NCBI RefSeq assembly: GCF_009727055.1
Contig: NC_052354.1
Coordinates: forward strand, 37,934,543-37,998,542
Source of the DNA: Benincasa hispida
Lineage: Eukaryota > Streptophyta > Magnoliopsida > Cucurbitales > Cucurbitaceae
Reading direction: 5' to 3'
DNA length: 64,000 bases
The notes below the pieces were generated by a model. It was not told where the DNA came from, did not search any database, and worked only from the letters and a program-made list of their open reading frames with translations. The position numbers and the translations under genes were made by a program. This document shows positions 11,356-24,500 of this stretch, piece by piece (within the stretch, counting starts at the first letter, position 1; each line of letters starts with the position of its first letter).

Positions 11356-11985
11356 AACTCTACCTATGTGCATGTGGTAATAACTAAGTATCGTCATACC
11401 TTAGATACTATTGTCCAGATACCTTTTGATGTCCTTCAGTATCAAGCATAAATTAATCAAACATGTATGTTTGGAAACATGGTAACATAAATATGGCTAA
11501 GATAATCATAACCATTAGAACATAACTTCTGACACATGCTTTATGTAATTAAGTACCTCAATACTTTAATCATGCGTTAACAATTTCCTTTTAAAACAAC
11601 TAGCAAGCGTTAATCATTCTTTTAAATTTGATTTGTTTGGAAAACTTACTTTGAAATAAGCTAAAAGGAGAATAACTTCCAAATAAAACATGAATTTACT
11701 AAAACATTTAGAAAGTACTCATAGTCACTCACAGCTTTGGACAATCCTCCTAGGGTTCAAAATTTCAAAATTCAAATTATAATTCAAATAACTCTTTTTC
11801 TAAACCTTTTATCAGAAAAGTTTCTTCTACATACTTGTTCAAAATTGTCTTAACATACTTACCTAAAAAACTTCAAATATTTGTCACTCAAATTCACCCA
11901 AGAACTCGACCTTCTTGCAATTTCCTTAGTTTCAAGCTTAGTTTATTTGGAGTTTCCTTCCAGTAGTCCTGCGTTTGGAATTATG
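11356..11985 (-). repeat. Inverted copy of the 12.1-13.2 kb LTR-like sequence
   Basis: Read on the minus strand, it follows 12260-13222 closely: the segment AAGGTATGACGATACTTAG with its flanks near 13180 matches the complement of 11380-11400, and AGAAGGTCGAGTTCTT near 12266 matches the complement of about 11905-11925. It lacks about 395 bp present in the two forward copies (12466-12858 in copy 1). No coding frame. Confidence 0.6.
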
Positions 11986-12059
11986 AAAAAATAATCAGCT
12001 TAAACGCCATTTTAAGTGGCTAGCTATCGTGATCAGATAAATTAATCCCACTTAAGGAT

Positions 12060-13862
12060 GAGGTGACAACTTAATAGTTAAAGTAAAGTATGCAGACTCT
12101 AGTATAAAAAGGAAGGCTGAATTCATATGCATGATTTGAGCAATCTACTCATGCTATTGAGCTGATTTCAAAGCCATCCGAAAGCTTAGTGAGTCTAGTT
12201 AATGAGATAAGTTCTCTAGAAGGGAACTTCAAAGCAACTGATCTGGAAACTAAAGAAATTCCAAGAAGGTCGAGTTCTTAGGTGAATTTGATCCAGTGAT
12301 GAATATTTGAAGTTTCTTGCCAAACCACAATGAATTCTGATCTCACATTTTAAGGTAAGTATGTTAAGATAATTTTGAACAAATTTGTTGAAGAAAATTT
12401 TCGAAGCAAAGGCCTGAAAAATGAGTTATTTTAATTGTAACTTGAATATGGAAATTTTGAACAAGCAGGCAGCTCATTGTTGACGCACGTGCAAAGGCAG
12501 AAGTGAGTCCCAGCATACATTGAGCTGAGCGTTAGGCTATGTACGCGTGCGTGGAAGGCTTAGAAGCATAAGAGTAGGGGCATGCATTGAGTTGTGGCCA
12601 TTGGGCAGCTAGTCATGCGATGAACACAAGTGTGGTGGGCGATGGTGGTGTGTGACCGCTGCATAGCCAAAGTTTAAAACTTAAAGAAATTTCTAAGTGT
12701 TCAACGCATAGTAAGGTAGGCGTTGAGAGGTAAGACCAATTGGTTAAGGAAAATGTGAGGTTAATTATACAAGTTAGCCTAAAAAGGGAGATGATTGCTA
12801 GTAGATAAAGTATGTTGTCATGTTCACAGGGTTGACATCAGTAGGAGAAGCTTATCAACCCTAGAAGGATTGCCCAGAGCCATGAGTGACAATGATCATT
12901 TTCTAAATGTTTAGGAATCCATGTTTTAATGGAAATCTATTCTCATTCTAGTTAATTTACAATAAGTTTTCAAGCAAACAAATTTTCTAAGTTATGAATG
13001 CATGTTAGTTTACAAAGTTTATGAGCATGTTTCAGTAATGTATATAAGCATGTATTTGAAAGTCATGTTTCACTAAAAGCTATGTTTTATGATTCCATGT
13101 ATAGTAAGCTTGTTTAATGAAAGTTATGTTAAGCCCAATACTGAAGGACTTAGAGAAGGCATCTGAGTGGTAGTACCTAAGGTATGACGATACTTAGCTA
13201 TTACCACGTGCACGTAGGTAGATTTGACATCAAGGGATTGAGCAAAAGGGCTCTCTCTTGACTGAGGTTTGACGTTGAGAGATTGAGCAAAAAGGTTCTC
13301 TCTCAACTCAGGATCAACTTACTTATGTTTCATGTTTGATATGATTAAAGGTTTTATATACATGTTTGCTTGATAAGTTTTTAGTATTCGGTTTTCTAAC
13401 TTTCAGTTTTAAGCATGAGAACTATATTTTTATTAAGTCACTCACTAAACTAGTAGCTCACCCCATTTTTTAAAAATATTTTCTCTTCCCAGATAGTAGT
13501 CAACTCCCTAGAAGATAACTCTGTTACCACTCTGCCATTTAAAGTCTTCAACTTCGGAAGAGATTAGGTGTTTATTTTATAGATATTTGTACACATGTTT
13601 TGTTCTAGGGACTAGTTTAGTAAGTTAGGGCCCACAGGATCTTATATGTACATATGTCATGTATATGAATGGTTGTTATGAAACCCTATTGATTTAAGTC
13701 TGTTGAATGTTGGTTACATCAGTAAATGTATGTTTGTATAATTCAAGGTTTCTAAGACAAATTAAATAGGTTAGTCGGCAGTAAGTGCAAATAAGAAGAT
13801 TGGTAACTGCCACATCACATTCCCTTTCAGATTAAGAGGATAATCTAGGAGGGTGTGTTACA
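12060..13862 (+). repeat. Gypsy-type LTR-like sequence, copy 1
   Basis: Has a TATA-like AGTATAAAAAGG at about 12100 and ends near 13862 with GGAGGGTGTGTTACA, a style of terminus seen in plant chromovirus (Tekay/Del-like) LTRs. The phrase GCAAGAAGGTCGAG-like, a GC-richer middle containing GACGCACGTGCAAAGGCAG, and a downstream GACTTAGAGAAGG are shared with copies 2 and 3. No internal retroelement domain lies next to it. The family assignment rests on the terminus only. Confidence 0.5.
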
Positions 13863-14928
13863 AGTTGCTATGCTCAAACTGTGCATCTGAATTCAACCTT
13901 CCTTTTATACTCAAGTCTGCATGCTATTGATGTGGTTTCAAAACCATCTGAAGGCTTGGTGAGTCTAGTTGATGTGGTAGGGCTGCTGAAAGGAAACTTC
14001 AAAGGAATTTGAGCTGAAAATGGATGAAATTGCAAGAAGGTTGAGTTATTAGGTGAATCTAGGCCAGTGATGAATATTTGAAGTTTGTGGCCAAACCACG
14101 AGGAATTCTAATCTCAAATTTTATGGTAAGCATGTTTTGAACAAGTTTGTAGAAGTAACTCTTCTGAGAAAAGGTTTGGAAAATAAGTTATTTGAATTAT
14201 AAGTTGAAACTTGAAATGTTGAATAAGTAGGCAGCTAAATGTTGACGCACGTGCAAGGGCAGAAGTGAGCGCCAATGTGATTGAGCTAAGCGTGTGGCTA
14301 AGTATGCGAGCATGGAAGGCTTGGACACAGAAAGCCAAGGCTGTGCGATGAGTTGTTACTATCTAGACATGCGATGAGCGTATGTGTCATGGGCGATGGT
14401 GGTGTATGATTGTCGCATACTCAAGGTTTGAAACCTAAAGAAATTTCTAAGTGTTCAATGCATAGTGACGTAGGAGTTGAGAGGTAAGATCAATGTGTTA
14501 AGGAAAATGTGATCTTAATTATGCAAGTTAGTCTCAAAAGGGAGACCATTGAACACCAACAGGAGAAGCTTATCAACCTTAGGAGGATTGCCCAAAGCTG
14601 TGAGTGACTATGATCACTTTTAAATGCTTTACTAAATTCATATTTTACTTGGAAGTTATTCTCATGCTAGCTTATTTGAATGTAAGTTGCCTAAGCAAAT
14701 CAAGTTTAGAAGAACGATTAACGCATGCTAGTTCTTTTTAAAGGAAATTGTTAAAACACGATTAAAGTATTGAGGTACTTAATTACATAAAGCTTGCGTC
14801 AGAAGTTATGTTTTAATGATTATGATTATTTTAGCCATATTTTTGTTACTATGTTTCCAAACATACATGTTTGAATAAGTTAAAGCTCGATACTGAAGGA
14901 CTTGAGAAGGTATCTGAGCAGTAGTACC
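13863..14928 (+). repeat. Gypsy-type LTR-like sequence, copy 2, truncated, with micro-inversion
   Basis: From about 13921 it parallels copy 1 (from about 12150) through the GACGCACGTGCAAGGGCAG block and stops at GTAGTACCT (14928), where copy 1 continues. The first 60 bp (13861-13920) are the reverse complement of the equivalent copy-1 segment (about 12089-12150, including the TATA-like box). It abuts the end of copy 1 directly. Confidence 0.55.
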
Positions 14929-15842
14929 TTCGATTTTAAAATGTCTTCCAATCTATGTTTCTAGCTCAACCTTCACGCCATTGTTGAACTACTATTGATT
15001 GTCTGAGTTTCTTTTCCCCTGTCGCTTCTCTCTCATAACCATCCCATTCTTCTCTCATAACCATCCCATTCTCCTACTCTAGTAGCAGATCTCACCTTCT
15101 CACCAACTTTCGTTATGTTGCAGAGCTCAATCTTAGGCATGATAGAGGAAAAGAAGATCCCTAAGAGATCCCTAAGGTCTACACTATAATTAATTTTTTT
15201 TTGCCAATCAATCTTAATTTGCAATGGAGGGTTTCTTTAGTTTTGGAGTTCGAATAGGGGTTTTGTGTTTTAATTTTGAAGAATCGGCCAACTATTCATT
15301 TTAAATGTTTGGATCACATTTTAGTTTTAAGGAAGTTGGATTGTATCTTAGTTTTTAAAATATTGAATCAAATCTTATTTTCTTTAAAGTAAATATATTT
15401 TAAATACCAATAAAATCTAGATTGTTATGATTTTATAAATATGTATTTTTAAAATACACTAATTGTAGATATTATTTGGGGTATTTTTGTAATCTAATAA
15501 TTAGTAATTAATTAAATTCAAATTCATTTTGTTATTTCTCCTAATCTAAATCCATCCTTCTGTTTTCCAAAATGAAAGTTTGAAAAATATTCTCTTGTTA
15601 GCCTTAGTTTAACAAAAAGAAGAATAGCTAATAAGAAGTTCTATTTTGAAAAATACAAAAAAGTGTTTGAAATTGCATAAATGGCAAAATAATTTTTTAA
15701 AAAAATTATTAACTAATAGTTAACAATTGACCAAAAGTATCCACCTCAAATTTCCCATATTTAATAATTGACAAAAAAAACTAAAATTCAAATTATAAAA
15801 ATCAAGATTTTGGTAGGAAAATTAATTCAAATGATAAAACTG
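14929..15842. other. Low-copy AT-rich DNA, no gene seen
   Basis: No convincing coding frame on either strand. A 22-bp direct duplication (TCTCTCATAACCATCCCATTC type) lies at about 15030-15072. The rest is AT-rich with poly-A and poly-T runs. Confidence 0.5.
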
Positions 15843-15995
15843 TTGAAAATATTTACATAGCAAAATTTTAGAACTCAATGATAGATGCTGATAAACTTCT
15901 ATCAATGTCTATGAATATAAATTCTTTTGATGTCTATCAACGTTTATCATGGATAATTATAAAAGTTGCTAAATTTTGTAAATATTTTTGTTTAT
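15843..15995. repeat. MITE-like element (CTATCA family), copy 1
   Basis: About 150 bp bounded by imperfect inverted repeats: GAAAATATTTACATAGCAAAATTT on the left and TAAATTTTGTAAATATTTTT on the right. The interior has repeated CTATCAATG/TGATAGA words. Similar units lie at 17165-17370 and 53152-53305. Confidence 0.5.
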
Positions 15996-16429
15996 TTTTC
16001 TATATTTAAAATCAGTCCAATTTGTTAACTATTAAAAAAGAAATATATTGTTAAATCTTAAGGAAATAGTTAAAAAAATAAATCTACAACTCAAATCATA
16101 ACGACGAAGATTCTATTAACTATTAAAAAATCGAATATTTTTAAGTCTTATCATATATTTGAAAATCAATCTAATTTGCTATATAAATTTAAAAACAAAA
16201 TTTCCTCATCTTTGTACTTTTGAAAATAAGAATTTTTATAAAAATATGTTTTGAACATGAAATTAGCAAAGTGGTGGAGCTCCACACCTTAACTTCTCTA
16301 CGAAAAAAGTGCAACAACACAACAAAACACCAAAAATATTTAATTGTAATATCTCAAAATTTAGAGGTGACACGACTAAATAAATATCTTGTATTCAAAA
16401 TGACTATTAATCTTATAAATACATTATAT

Positions 16430-16515
16430 TAAAACTAGACAAAATCGGCCAAGATCGAAATCACGTTTGTGGTTCAAATCTTCCTACTCTCAATTATACT
16501 AAAACATAATTAAAA
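16430..16515 (+). repeat. Possible SINE-like fragment with a box-B-like motif
   Basis: Contains GTGGTTCAAATC, matching the RNA polymerase III box B consensus, followed by CTCAATTATACTAAAAC. The same 3' module follows box B in the units at 41083-41170 and 41795-41893. The box A half is not clear here, so this is probably a truncated copy. Confidence 0.35.
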
Positions 16516-17164
16516 TCTTTATCTACTTAAACCAAATTAAATTAGAGAGGATGATATTACAGATGTTAGTGCATTGGTGTTGGTTTGTATTTGTTACCCC
16601 TTCCTAAAATTGGAAGTATATAGAGGAATGTTCTCAATGCTTTAGGGTTGTTGTTTTCAACGTGCTCGATCTAAGCGAGAGATTGTTACTCATATGAGGG
16701 TGTGTTGAGGAAGTTATTATGTTCACATTTGTGTTTTAAGTCTTTTGAGAGGTTTGTGTATCTAATAGTTAAGAGATATTCTCAAAACTATCTTGCAATG
16801 AAGCAATGTCTCACACTTAGAGGAAGCATAAGTTATTATTCCCTAAAGTTAGTTTATGTTCGTTTATCCCCATAGATATCTTTTTTTAAGAAATAAGTAC
16901 AATATCGTAATTGCTTAAGTTAATATTAACGAAATTACCTTTCTTTAGGACACACTGTTCATAGGTGTAATTGATATTGCACTCAACTGTGTCACTTTCT
17001 ACTATCTTTACTATCTATTCCATTCTTTTTTATTTGTAACATTGTATGTGACTTGTGACAATCCATATTGTATAACCCTTCTTTCACTTAGAACATACTT
17101 TAGGCAAAAAAAAAAGCTTCCTTGTTGGTAGAAAATTGCAACCCTAACAAAATGTCTAATTATT
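16516..17164. other. Low-copy DNA, no gene seen
   Basis: No open frame of note. Nothing recognisable apart from ordinary AT-rich sequence. Confidence 0.4.
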
Positions 17165-17370
17165 TTAAATGAAAAATCTGTTGAAAAATATTTATAAATA
17201 TAACAAAATATTACTGTCTATCAATGATAAAAAATGATACACATTGATAAATATCTATCAACATCAGTAATGGACACTAATAGATACCTATCAAAGTCGA
17301 TCAACATCTATCATCAATTGGCATTTTGTCACATCATTTTTCAATATTTGAAAACAACCCTAAAAAAATA
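17165..17370. repeat. MITE-like element (CTATCA family), copy 2
   Basis: Begins with GTTGAAAAATATTTATAAAT and ends near TTTTTCAATATTTGAAAAC, with interior CTATCAATGATA words and several TATCAAC units. Same design as 15843-15995 and 53152-53305, more diverged. Confidence 0.45.
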
Positions 17371-17828
17371 ACAATAAATTTACAAACATTCTCTGATTGT
17401 GAATTTTGGAAATTTTGATTCAAAGATAAAGATGAAACAATTACAACTTAAATAAATATAAAACAATCGAACTTCCTCCAAACTAAATCTCCAACAAGTC
17501 CCACACATTTGTTCCATGCCAAAGGTGAATCGCTAATTTTTTCCCTCAATGTCTTCGTTTTTCAATTCCAAACAAAATTTTAACTGAACCTTTAAAGAGA
17601 ATAAGAAGAAATCAAACTGGTCCAACTTCTCTTGAGAACTTGGAAACCCTGATAGAAGCTCAATTGTTAAATGACAATCTGCAGCAGCTGAAAAATATTG
17701 CCAAGAAAGGATTTATATGCTTAAAATTAAGAAAAGATAAAGTTAATTAGGTAAAGAGAGGTTAGATCGATAAATAAAAAGTTTAACAAATAGGAAAATA
17801 AAATTTTGAAATTTAAAATGAGAGTATA

Positions 17829-18140
17829 CACTACTAGAAAATGGACATTACTTGATACTTGTAGATTTTAATTACTTGACATTTCTTTGAAAAAAACCAT
17901 CAAGTAATGTGATTTTGGACAAGAAAATGTCAAGTAAAAGGGTTAAAAAAGCGGAGATTTCGAATATTTTCACGCGAACCTTTACTTGATACGGTTTTCA
18001 TGTCAAGTAATATAAAGTCTTACTTAACACGTTTCACGTGCCAAGTATACGAAACTCTTACTTAACATTTTTGTCGTATCAAGTAAAATAAAAAAAACTG
18101 CCTAATAATATTTTTCAAATAAAATATCAGACATTTTTGA
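17829..18140 (+). mobile_element. CACTA terminus with ACTTGACA subterminal repeats, truncated
   Basis: Starts CACTACTAGAAAATGGACATT and runs through repeats of ACTTGACA/TGTCAAGTA plus GGGTTAAAAAAGCGGAG. It is nearly the same sequence as the left end of the CACTA element at 29446-30070. No right terminus follows within reach; the element appears cut off near 18140. Confidence 0.7.
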
Positions 18141-18662
18141 AACCCTAGCAGTTCGTGAAGTAGTCCATTGCACCGTCGATCATTTTTTAAATCTTATTCT
18201 AATTTTGATTTGATCCTAAAATTGTTTCTTAAAAATTCACTTACATAATCTTTGCAACATTACTTGATTTTCATATCAAACAAACATGATATCGATCAAT
18301 AAAACGAGTTACGATATTATAAATAGTGTGTGTTGTTTATTATTAGCAAATTTTTTAGAAGTGAAGTAGATAGTCAAGTTTTATGAGTCAGTAAAGATCG
18401 ATGAAATAACAACTTTGGTTGGTAGCACAACTGTAAATCAAGGATGTGCTTATTCAATTCAAAACACCCAACGTCCTTTAAGGGAAAACTGAACGACGGT
18501 GCTTCTGGAACTTTATGTAGTGATTGTGGTCTAGTATAATCCAACAACAGTTGCAATAGAGATTCTAAGAAATCCAACACATATTGATGAAGATTAGAAG
18601 GAAATGAATCTAAGAGTCATAAGTGCATCAAACTAAATTTAGCTAAGAAATTTCTTGTAAAT
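18141..18662. other. No gene seen
   Basis: Low-copy sequence between the truncated CACTA end and the gypsy element. A minus-strand open frame at 18374-18580 has no recognisable domain and is not supported as a gene. Confidence 0.4.
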
Positions 18663-18667
18663 GTGTA

Positions 18668-19572
18668 TGGTGAAGGAGAAATTTTGGATCAATCACAAAT
18701 TACCAAATTTGGGACCAATAAGGAGTTGACATGTGTCCCAAATTGAACTTGAAGACAAATTCCTATGACGTCATGTGTTTTCATCATGACTGTTGAATCT
18801 GATAAAATTAATTTGACTGAACTTGATATTATTATTTGGATTAAAGTCCAACTAAGTCTAAAAATATGCCGAGTTAGACCCAAATGTCAAATCAGGCCCA
18901 AAACAAACTAATTGGACCCAAAGACCATGAATCAACCAAGCCTAAATCCAACTAATTGGATCCAAGGGCTAGACGCATGGACCAACCAACCTCAAGCCCA
19001 CAAATGTCACTTGAGAACTCTATAAATAGAGAAGTTCTCTTCATTTGTGGTGTCAACAATTCTACAATCTAGAAGGCCTAAAGAGAATTCTAACAATCAG
19101 AAAACTCCAAGACTTCAACTTTAAGAAAATCACGCGCTCTACTTCTTCAAGTCAAGCGTATGCATTCAATTAAGAGAGAAACAAATGATCAAGTACTAGA
19201 GGTCGAACCAGATCGTATCAATATCAACATCAACACAAATTCAACTCCATGAAACAAGTTTCTCCGGAAGCCTAATGCGAACACTAATCCTTCAAGAAGA
19301 TCATCAAGCCCAAAGGCCGATCATCCAAGAAGATCGACAAGCCCAAAGGTCGATAATCCAAGAAGTTAAACAAACCCAAAGGTCGATCATCCAAGAAGAT
19401 CATCATGCCTAAAGGTCGATCATTCAAGAAGATCAACAAGCCAAAGGCCGATCATCCAAGAAGATCAACAAACCCAAAGGCTGGTCATCTAAGAAGATAC
19501 ACCAAATTAAAGATTAAAGTTTATTTTAAATGCATCGGAGAATTATATATTAGAGATGTTACTTGCTATACT
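18668..19572 (+). repeat. Gypsy 5' LTR, left part
   Basis: Matches the 3' LTR (35584-36807) from the start, including TTTGGATCAATCA, CCCAAATGTCAAATCAG and a TATA box in CTCTATAAATAGAG near 19019-19032. It contains six units of the 33-bp minisatellite (19295-19500) against about sixteen in the 3' LTR, and about 95 bp that the 3' LTR lacks. The last five bases are the ATACT target duplication of the copia insertion. The remaining 67 bp of the LTR are at 27244-27310. Confidence 0.85.
19295..19500 (+). repeat. 33-bp minisatellite in gypsy 5' LTR (6 units)
   Basis: Units follow AAGCCCAAAGGYCGATCATC then CAAGAAGATCAAC. They lie downstream of the LTR TATA box and so would be transcribed. The 3' LTR has the same unit expanded to about 16 copies. 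Confidence 0.8.
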
Positions 19573-21365
19573 TGAAAGAGTAAAACAACATGTAGCGGAA
19601 GTATCAAGGATCCATAAGCTTTCAAATTCACTAATTTTAGCAAAAACTAAAGCATGCTCTTCTAAAAAAATGGGTTTTCTAAACATACCTTTGATGAACT
19701 CTCCAAGAAAACGTCTGTTCAGCTGCTATCTTCACTTGTTATCAACGTGAACCACCTCAAAGCCTTCCCTACTATGCTCTTGGAGCTTTAGGCAGAGTTG
19801 TGGGACTCAAGAACAGCTTGAAGATGTGAAGAAACAAGAGAAACTCACAGTAGCTTAACTGAAGAAGATAGCTTCTTCTTCAGAAACATTTCTCTTGAAA
19901 TTCTTTTATTCTACTCTTCTCCAACAACTCCAATCTTCTTTATATATATTTGATGAACATGCAAAGAGATGAAGTGCATGGCTTCCAGCTCATGCTTGGA
20001 AAATCAAAGTAGAGAAGAAAATTCTTTGTGTGTGTGCATAAAGATGACGATAATGGAGTAAACTTTTTTTCCACTTTGTGCAATCCATGCAAAACGAATT
20101 TCCATTTTCTTTTTAAAATAAAAAATGACTTTTAAATCATTTTAATTCATAATTTGATTTTCTTAAATTAATTTCATAAATTAATTTAAAAAAATAATTA
20201 ATTTAATATCAAATATTAAATTAATTTTTGCACAATAATAATCTTTATATATTTAAATCACATTTAAATATTTATTTTCTTGTTTTGTTTAATTTGAACA
20301 TTTCAAATTAATCTCTCAAGCTATCTTAAAGCTTATCCATTTATAAGCTAGTAGGGAGACCTCGCAGACCTACAGATCATGGGCTCCAATGATTCGAGAT
20401 TAATCGGCTAAACTCATTAGTCTGATCTAACCCGCATTCGTTAACCAATGGGACACTCCACTATAGCCCATAGTTGAATTCCCCTCACTGTAAATATATT
20501 ATGTCCATTTAATAACCATAATCAGTCAATTGATCCTTCACAGGTTGTTCGTAACCACAGCTAGGTCAAAAATACCGTTTTACCCCTATGACTACATCTT
20601 GTTCTTTAAGTTCCTACTGTTCCTCTAATGAACAATTCTGATTCATATTCTCAATGAATCAAATCCTTTCTCTATGAAGAGAAGGCGGGGCCCCGATTGT
20701 TCAAGACCTGGAGTCAGTACTTAAGAGAACAACCTATCTGTTAACCCAAAATAGGGTAGGAGTGAATTCCATCTTGCAAGGCTATGTCCCTAGCTATTCA
20801 TCCGGTCTTATCCTCAAAACGGTAAGCTTATTGAGCAGTACTGTTGGACTACTTTCACCATTTTTAGATCAAAGGATAATTTCGAACAAAAGGAGTTCAT
20901 AGCTAGCTGAAGATTAAGATCGAGTTAACCTAAGTTATATAATAAATGAAATAGTCATTTTTAACAGTAAACGACTGTTATAAAGAAAAGTGACTATTTT
21001 CGTGGTCTAGTCTATATGCAAACTCATTGCATAGGATATCCCCACTCTCATGTCTCAACATGAACGATTTGTGGATCATATCGTTTGTAGCTTCTTACAA
21101 CTTCTTGTAACAACTATAGAGTGGGCCACATCCAATAGTGTTTCCAGGATGAGATATCTAATTTCATCCATATACTTATTAGACCATTTAGGCTATATAC
21201 TGTCAACTTGATCTTTTTATGTCACTACATAAAGTTACAATATTCAGACTGCAGCTAAGGATGCGTTTATTGGATTTTCATAATAAAATGAAAAATTAAC
21301 AAGTCATTGTTATTGATAAAATAGAATGTTTAACATGAACTGCGAGTTCTAGGACATTCCCAAAA
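19573..21365 (-). repeat. 3' LTR of nested copia
   Basis: 1793 bp. Read on the plus strand it starts TGAAAGAG and ends CATTCCCAAAA, that is TTTTGGGAATG on the minus strand, one base off the TGTTGGG start of family-A LTRs. It is followed at 21366-21377 by the complement of a polypurine tract (TCTCCCACATGG). It aligns with 25692-27238 over all but its first 222 bases. Confidence 0.9.
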
Positions 21366-21513
21366 ATCTCCCACATGGACTAAAACTCCAGTGAGAACAA
21401 ATATATACAATATAATGTTGAGATATATAATGGGAAAAATACAATAAACTATGGCATCTACAATACCATAGACATTTTTCCCTTGCCCTAGATTACACTA
21501 CTCGGAGTCCTAG

Positions 21514-24500
21514 TCACACTAGGTGGCCCTCAAAAACTTTAGCTGAGAGGGCCTTTGTGAATGGATCAGCAAGGTTGTCTTCAGAGGCTATCTTTGTGAC
21601 GAGCACATCTCCTCTTAGTACAATCTCCCGGATGAGATGGTACTTTCGTTCAATGTATTTTCCATGCTTGTGACTCCTGGGTTCCTTTGAGTTAGCAATA
21701 GCATCACTGTTGTCACAATACAGTGTGATAGGCAGGTGCATATTTGGAACGACTTCCAAATCAGCTAAGAATTTTCATAGCCATACTACTTTCTTAGTAG
21801 CTTCACATGAAACCACGTATTCTGCTTCCATGGTTGAGTCAGCGATATAACTTTTCTTGATGCTTCTCCAAACTATAGCTCCTCCGTTAGGAGTGAAAAT
21901 TGATCTTGAAGTAGATTTCCTGGAATCTACATCAGTCTGAAAATCAGAATCAGTGTATCCTGTACGGATCAAATCCTTAGGTCCATACACAAGCATATAG
22001 TCCCTCGTTCTCCTAAGATACTTGAGGATATTTTTTATAGCGGTCCAGTGACTGTGTCCAGGATTAGATTGGAACCTGCTGACGATTCCAACTGCAAAAC
22101 ATATGTCGGGACGTGTACACAACATAACGTACATCAAACTCCCAACTGCAGAAGCATATAGAATTCTGTCCATTTCCTCAACCTCTTGATGTGTCTTAGG
22201 ACATTGTTCCTTCGACAAATGAATTCCATATCTAGAAGGTAATAAACCTTTCTTGGAGTTTTGCATATTATACCTTGACAACATCTTGGCAATATAAGAT
22301 GCCTGAGACAGTACTAATGTTCTATTCTTTCGATCTCGAAAGATCTTTATTCCTAGAATATATTGAGCATCACCCAAAGATTTCATTTGGAACTGTGATG
22401 CTAACCATCTTTTTACGTCAGAAAGAAAGCTTGTCTCATTCCAAATGAGCAAGATATCATGACAACATACTACAGTTTTGTTGACTATCTTCTTGTATAC
22501 ACAAGGTTCGTCAATGTTCTGTTCAAACCCATAAGATTTGATCGCAGTATCAAATCTTATATTCCAAGATCTGGACGCTTGTTTCAATCCATAAATGGAT
22601 CGATTAAGCTTACAGACTTTCTGTTCCTATCCTGTTTCGACGAGCCCCTCTAGTTGAGACATAAAAATACTTTCATCAAGATAGCCATTCAGAAAAGCTG
22701 TCTTGACATCCATTTGCCATATTTCATAGTCATAATATGTGGCAATGGCAAGAAGTATTCTTATTGATTTAATCATGGCAACAGGAGAAAAAGTTTCTTC
22801 ATAATCAACTCTTTCTCTTTGGGAAAAACCCTTTGCCACGAGCCTAGCTTTATAGGTCTGTACCTTGCCAGTTTGGTCTCGTTTTCTTTTGTAGATCCAC
22901 TTACAACCTATAGATGTAACACCTTGTGGTTGATCTACAAGTTCCCAAACTGAGTTGAAGTACATAGACTCCATTTGATCGTCTATGGCTTTTATCCATT
23001 GTTCCCTGTCAACATCTTTCATTGCCTTCTTAAAGGTTAATGGACCCTCTAAACCATCATCTTGTATGATGTTTTGAGTTTCTGTTAAACCCATGTAGCG
23101 TTCAGGTTGTTGAATAACCCTCCCACTACGACGAGGCATCCCCAACTCTTGGGATGGACGTGACGGGACAACAACCGTTGTTAATGGACCAGCTTGATCA
23201 ACAACTCTTGTTGATTTATCTGTAGTATCTTTAGACAGTCCTTGCAATATTAGTTTACTGCGAGGTAGATGATTCTTAATATGATCCTCTTCCAAGAAAA
23301 TTGTATTTGTCAATATAAACACTTTATCTTCTTGGGGATCATAAAAGTATCCTCCTTTTGTTTCCATGAGATATCCTACAAATAGGCATAATTTTGAACG
23401 TGTTTCCAATTTTTTAGGATTCCGTACCAACACGTGTGCTGGACAACCCCAGATGCGGAAATGACGTAAACTTGTTTTGCGTCCTTTCCACAATTGATAT
23501 GGTGTTTCTGAAACACTTTTGGATGGAACAACATTCAGAATATAAACTGCAGTCTGTACTGCATATCCCCAAAAGGATTGAGGTAATTGAGCATAACTCA
23601 TTATAAACCGAACCATGTCCAACAAGGTTCGATTTCTCCTTTCTGCAATACCGATTTGTTGTCGTGTTCTAGGTGCTGTGAGTTGGGATTGAATTCCATG
23701 ATCTACTAGATAATTCCGGAATTGAAAATCCATATACTCACCATTTCGATCAGATCGAAGTGTTTTAATTCTTTTACTTAATTGATTTTCAGTCTTAGCC
23801 TTAAATTCTTTGAACTTTTCAAGAGTTTCAGACTTGTGACTGATTAAGTAAATATAGCCATATCGAGAGTAATCGTCAATAAAACTGACGAAGTATTGAT
23901 ATCCTCCTCGAGCTTTAACATTCATCGGACCAGAAATGTCTGAATGTATAAGTTCAAGAGGTTCTTTGGCATGAAGACCTTTGTCAGAAAAAGATATTTT
24001 CGTCATTTTTCCCTCAAGACATGATTAACATGGAGGCAGGGAACTGTCTTCTAACTATTTAGATGACCATTTTTTACCAATCTCTCAATCCTGTTGAGAT
24101 TAATGTGACCAAGCCTGTGGTGCCAAAGATAGGCGTTAGGAGAAATTTTCCGTTTTTTATTATGAGTTTCAGCTGTTTTAAACATCTCTATATTTAAAAT
24201 AGCTTTTTCTTCCATTGGTTGTAATATGTATAAGTTATTTGTAAGTCTAACAGAACAAATATGAACACCTCTTGAATAAACAAACACTTCATTATATTCA
24301 AAAGATACGCTGTACATATTCTCTAAAAGACAAGAAATGGAGATCAGATTTCTTTTCATCTTAGGTACAAAGAATACATTCTTGAGTAAGATAAAAGAAT
24401 CTCCAAAAAACAACTTCATATCTCCCACTGCTTCAGCTGAAATGACTTCGCCCGTGCCCACCTTGAAAGTCATCTCATATTCAGAAAGTCTTATCCAAGA

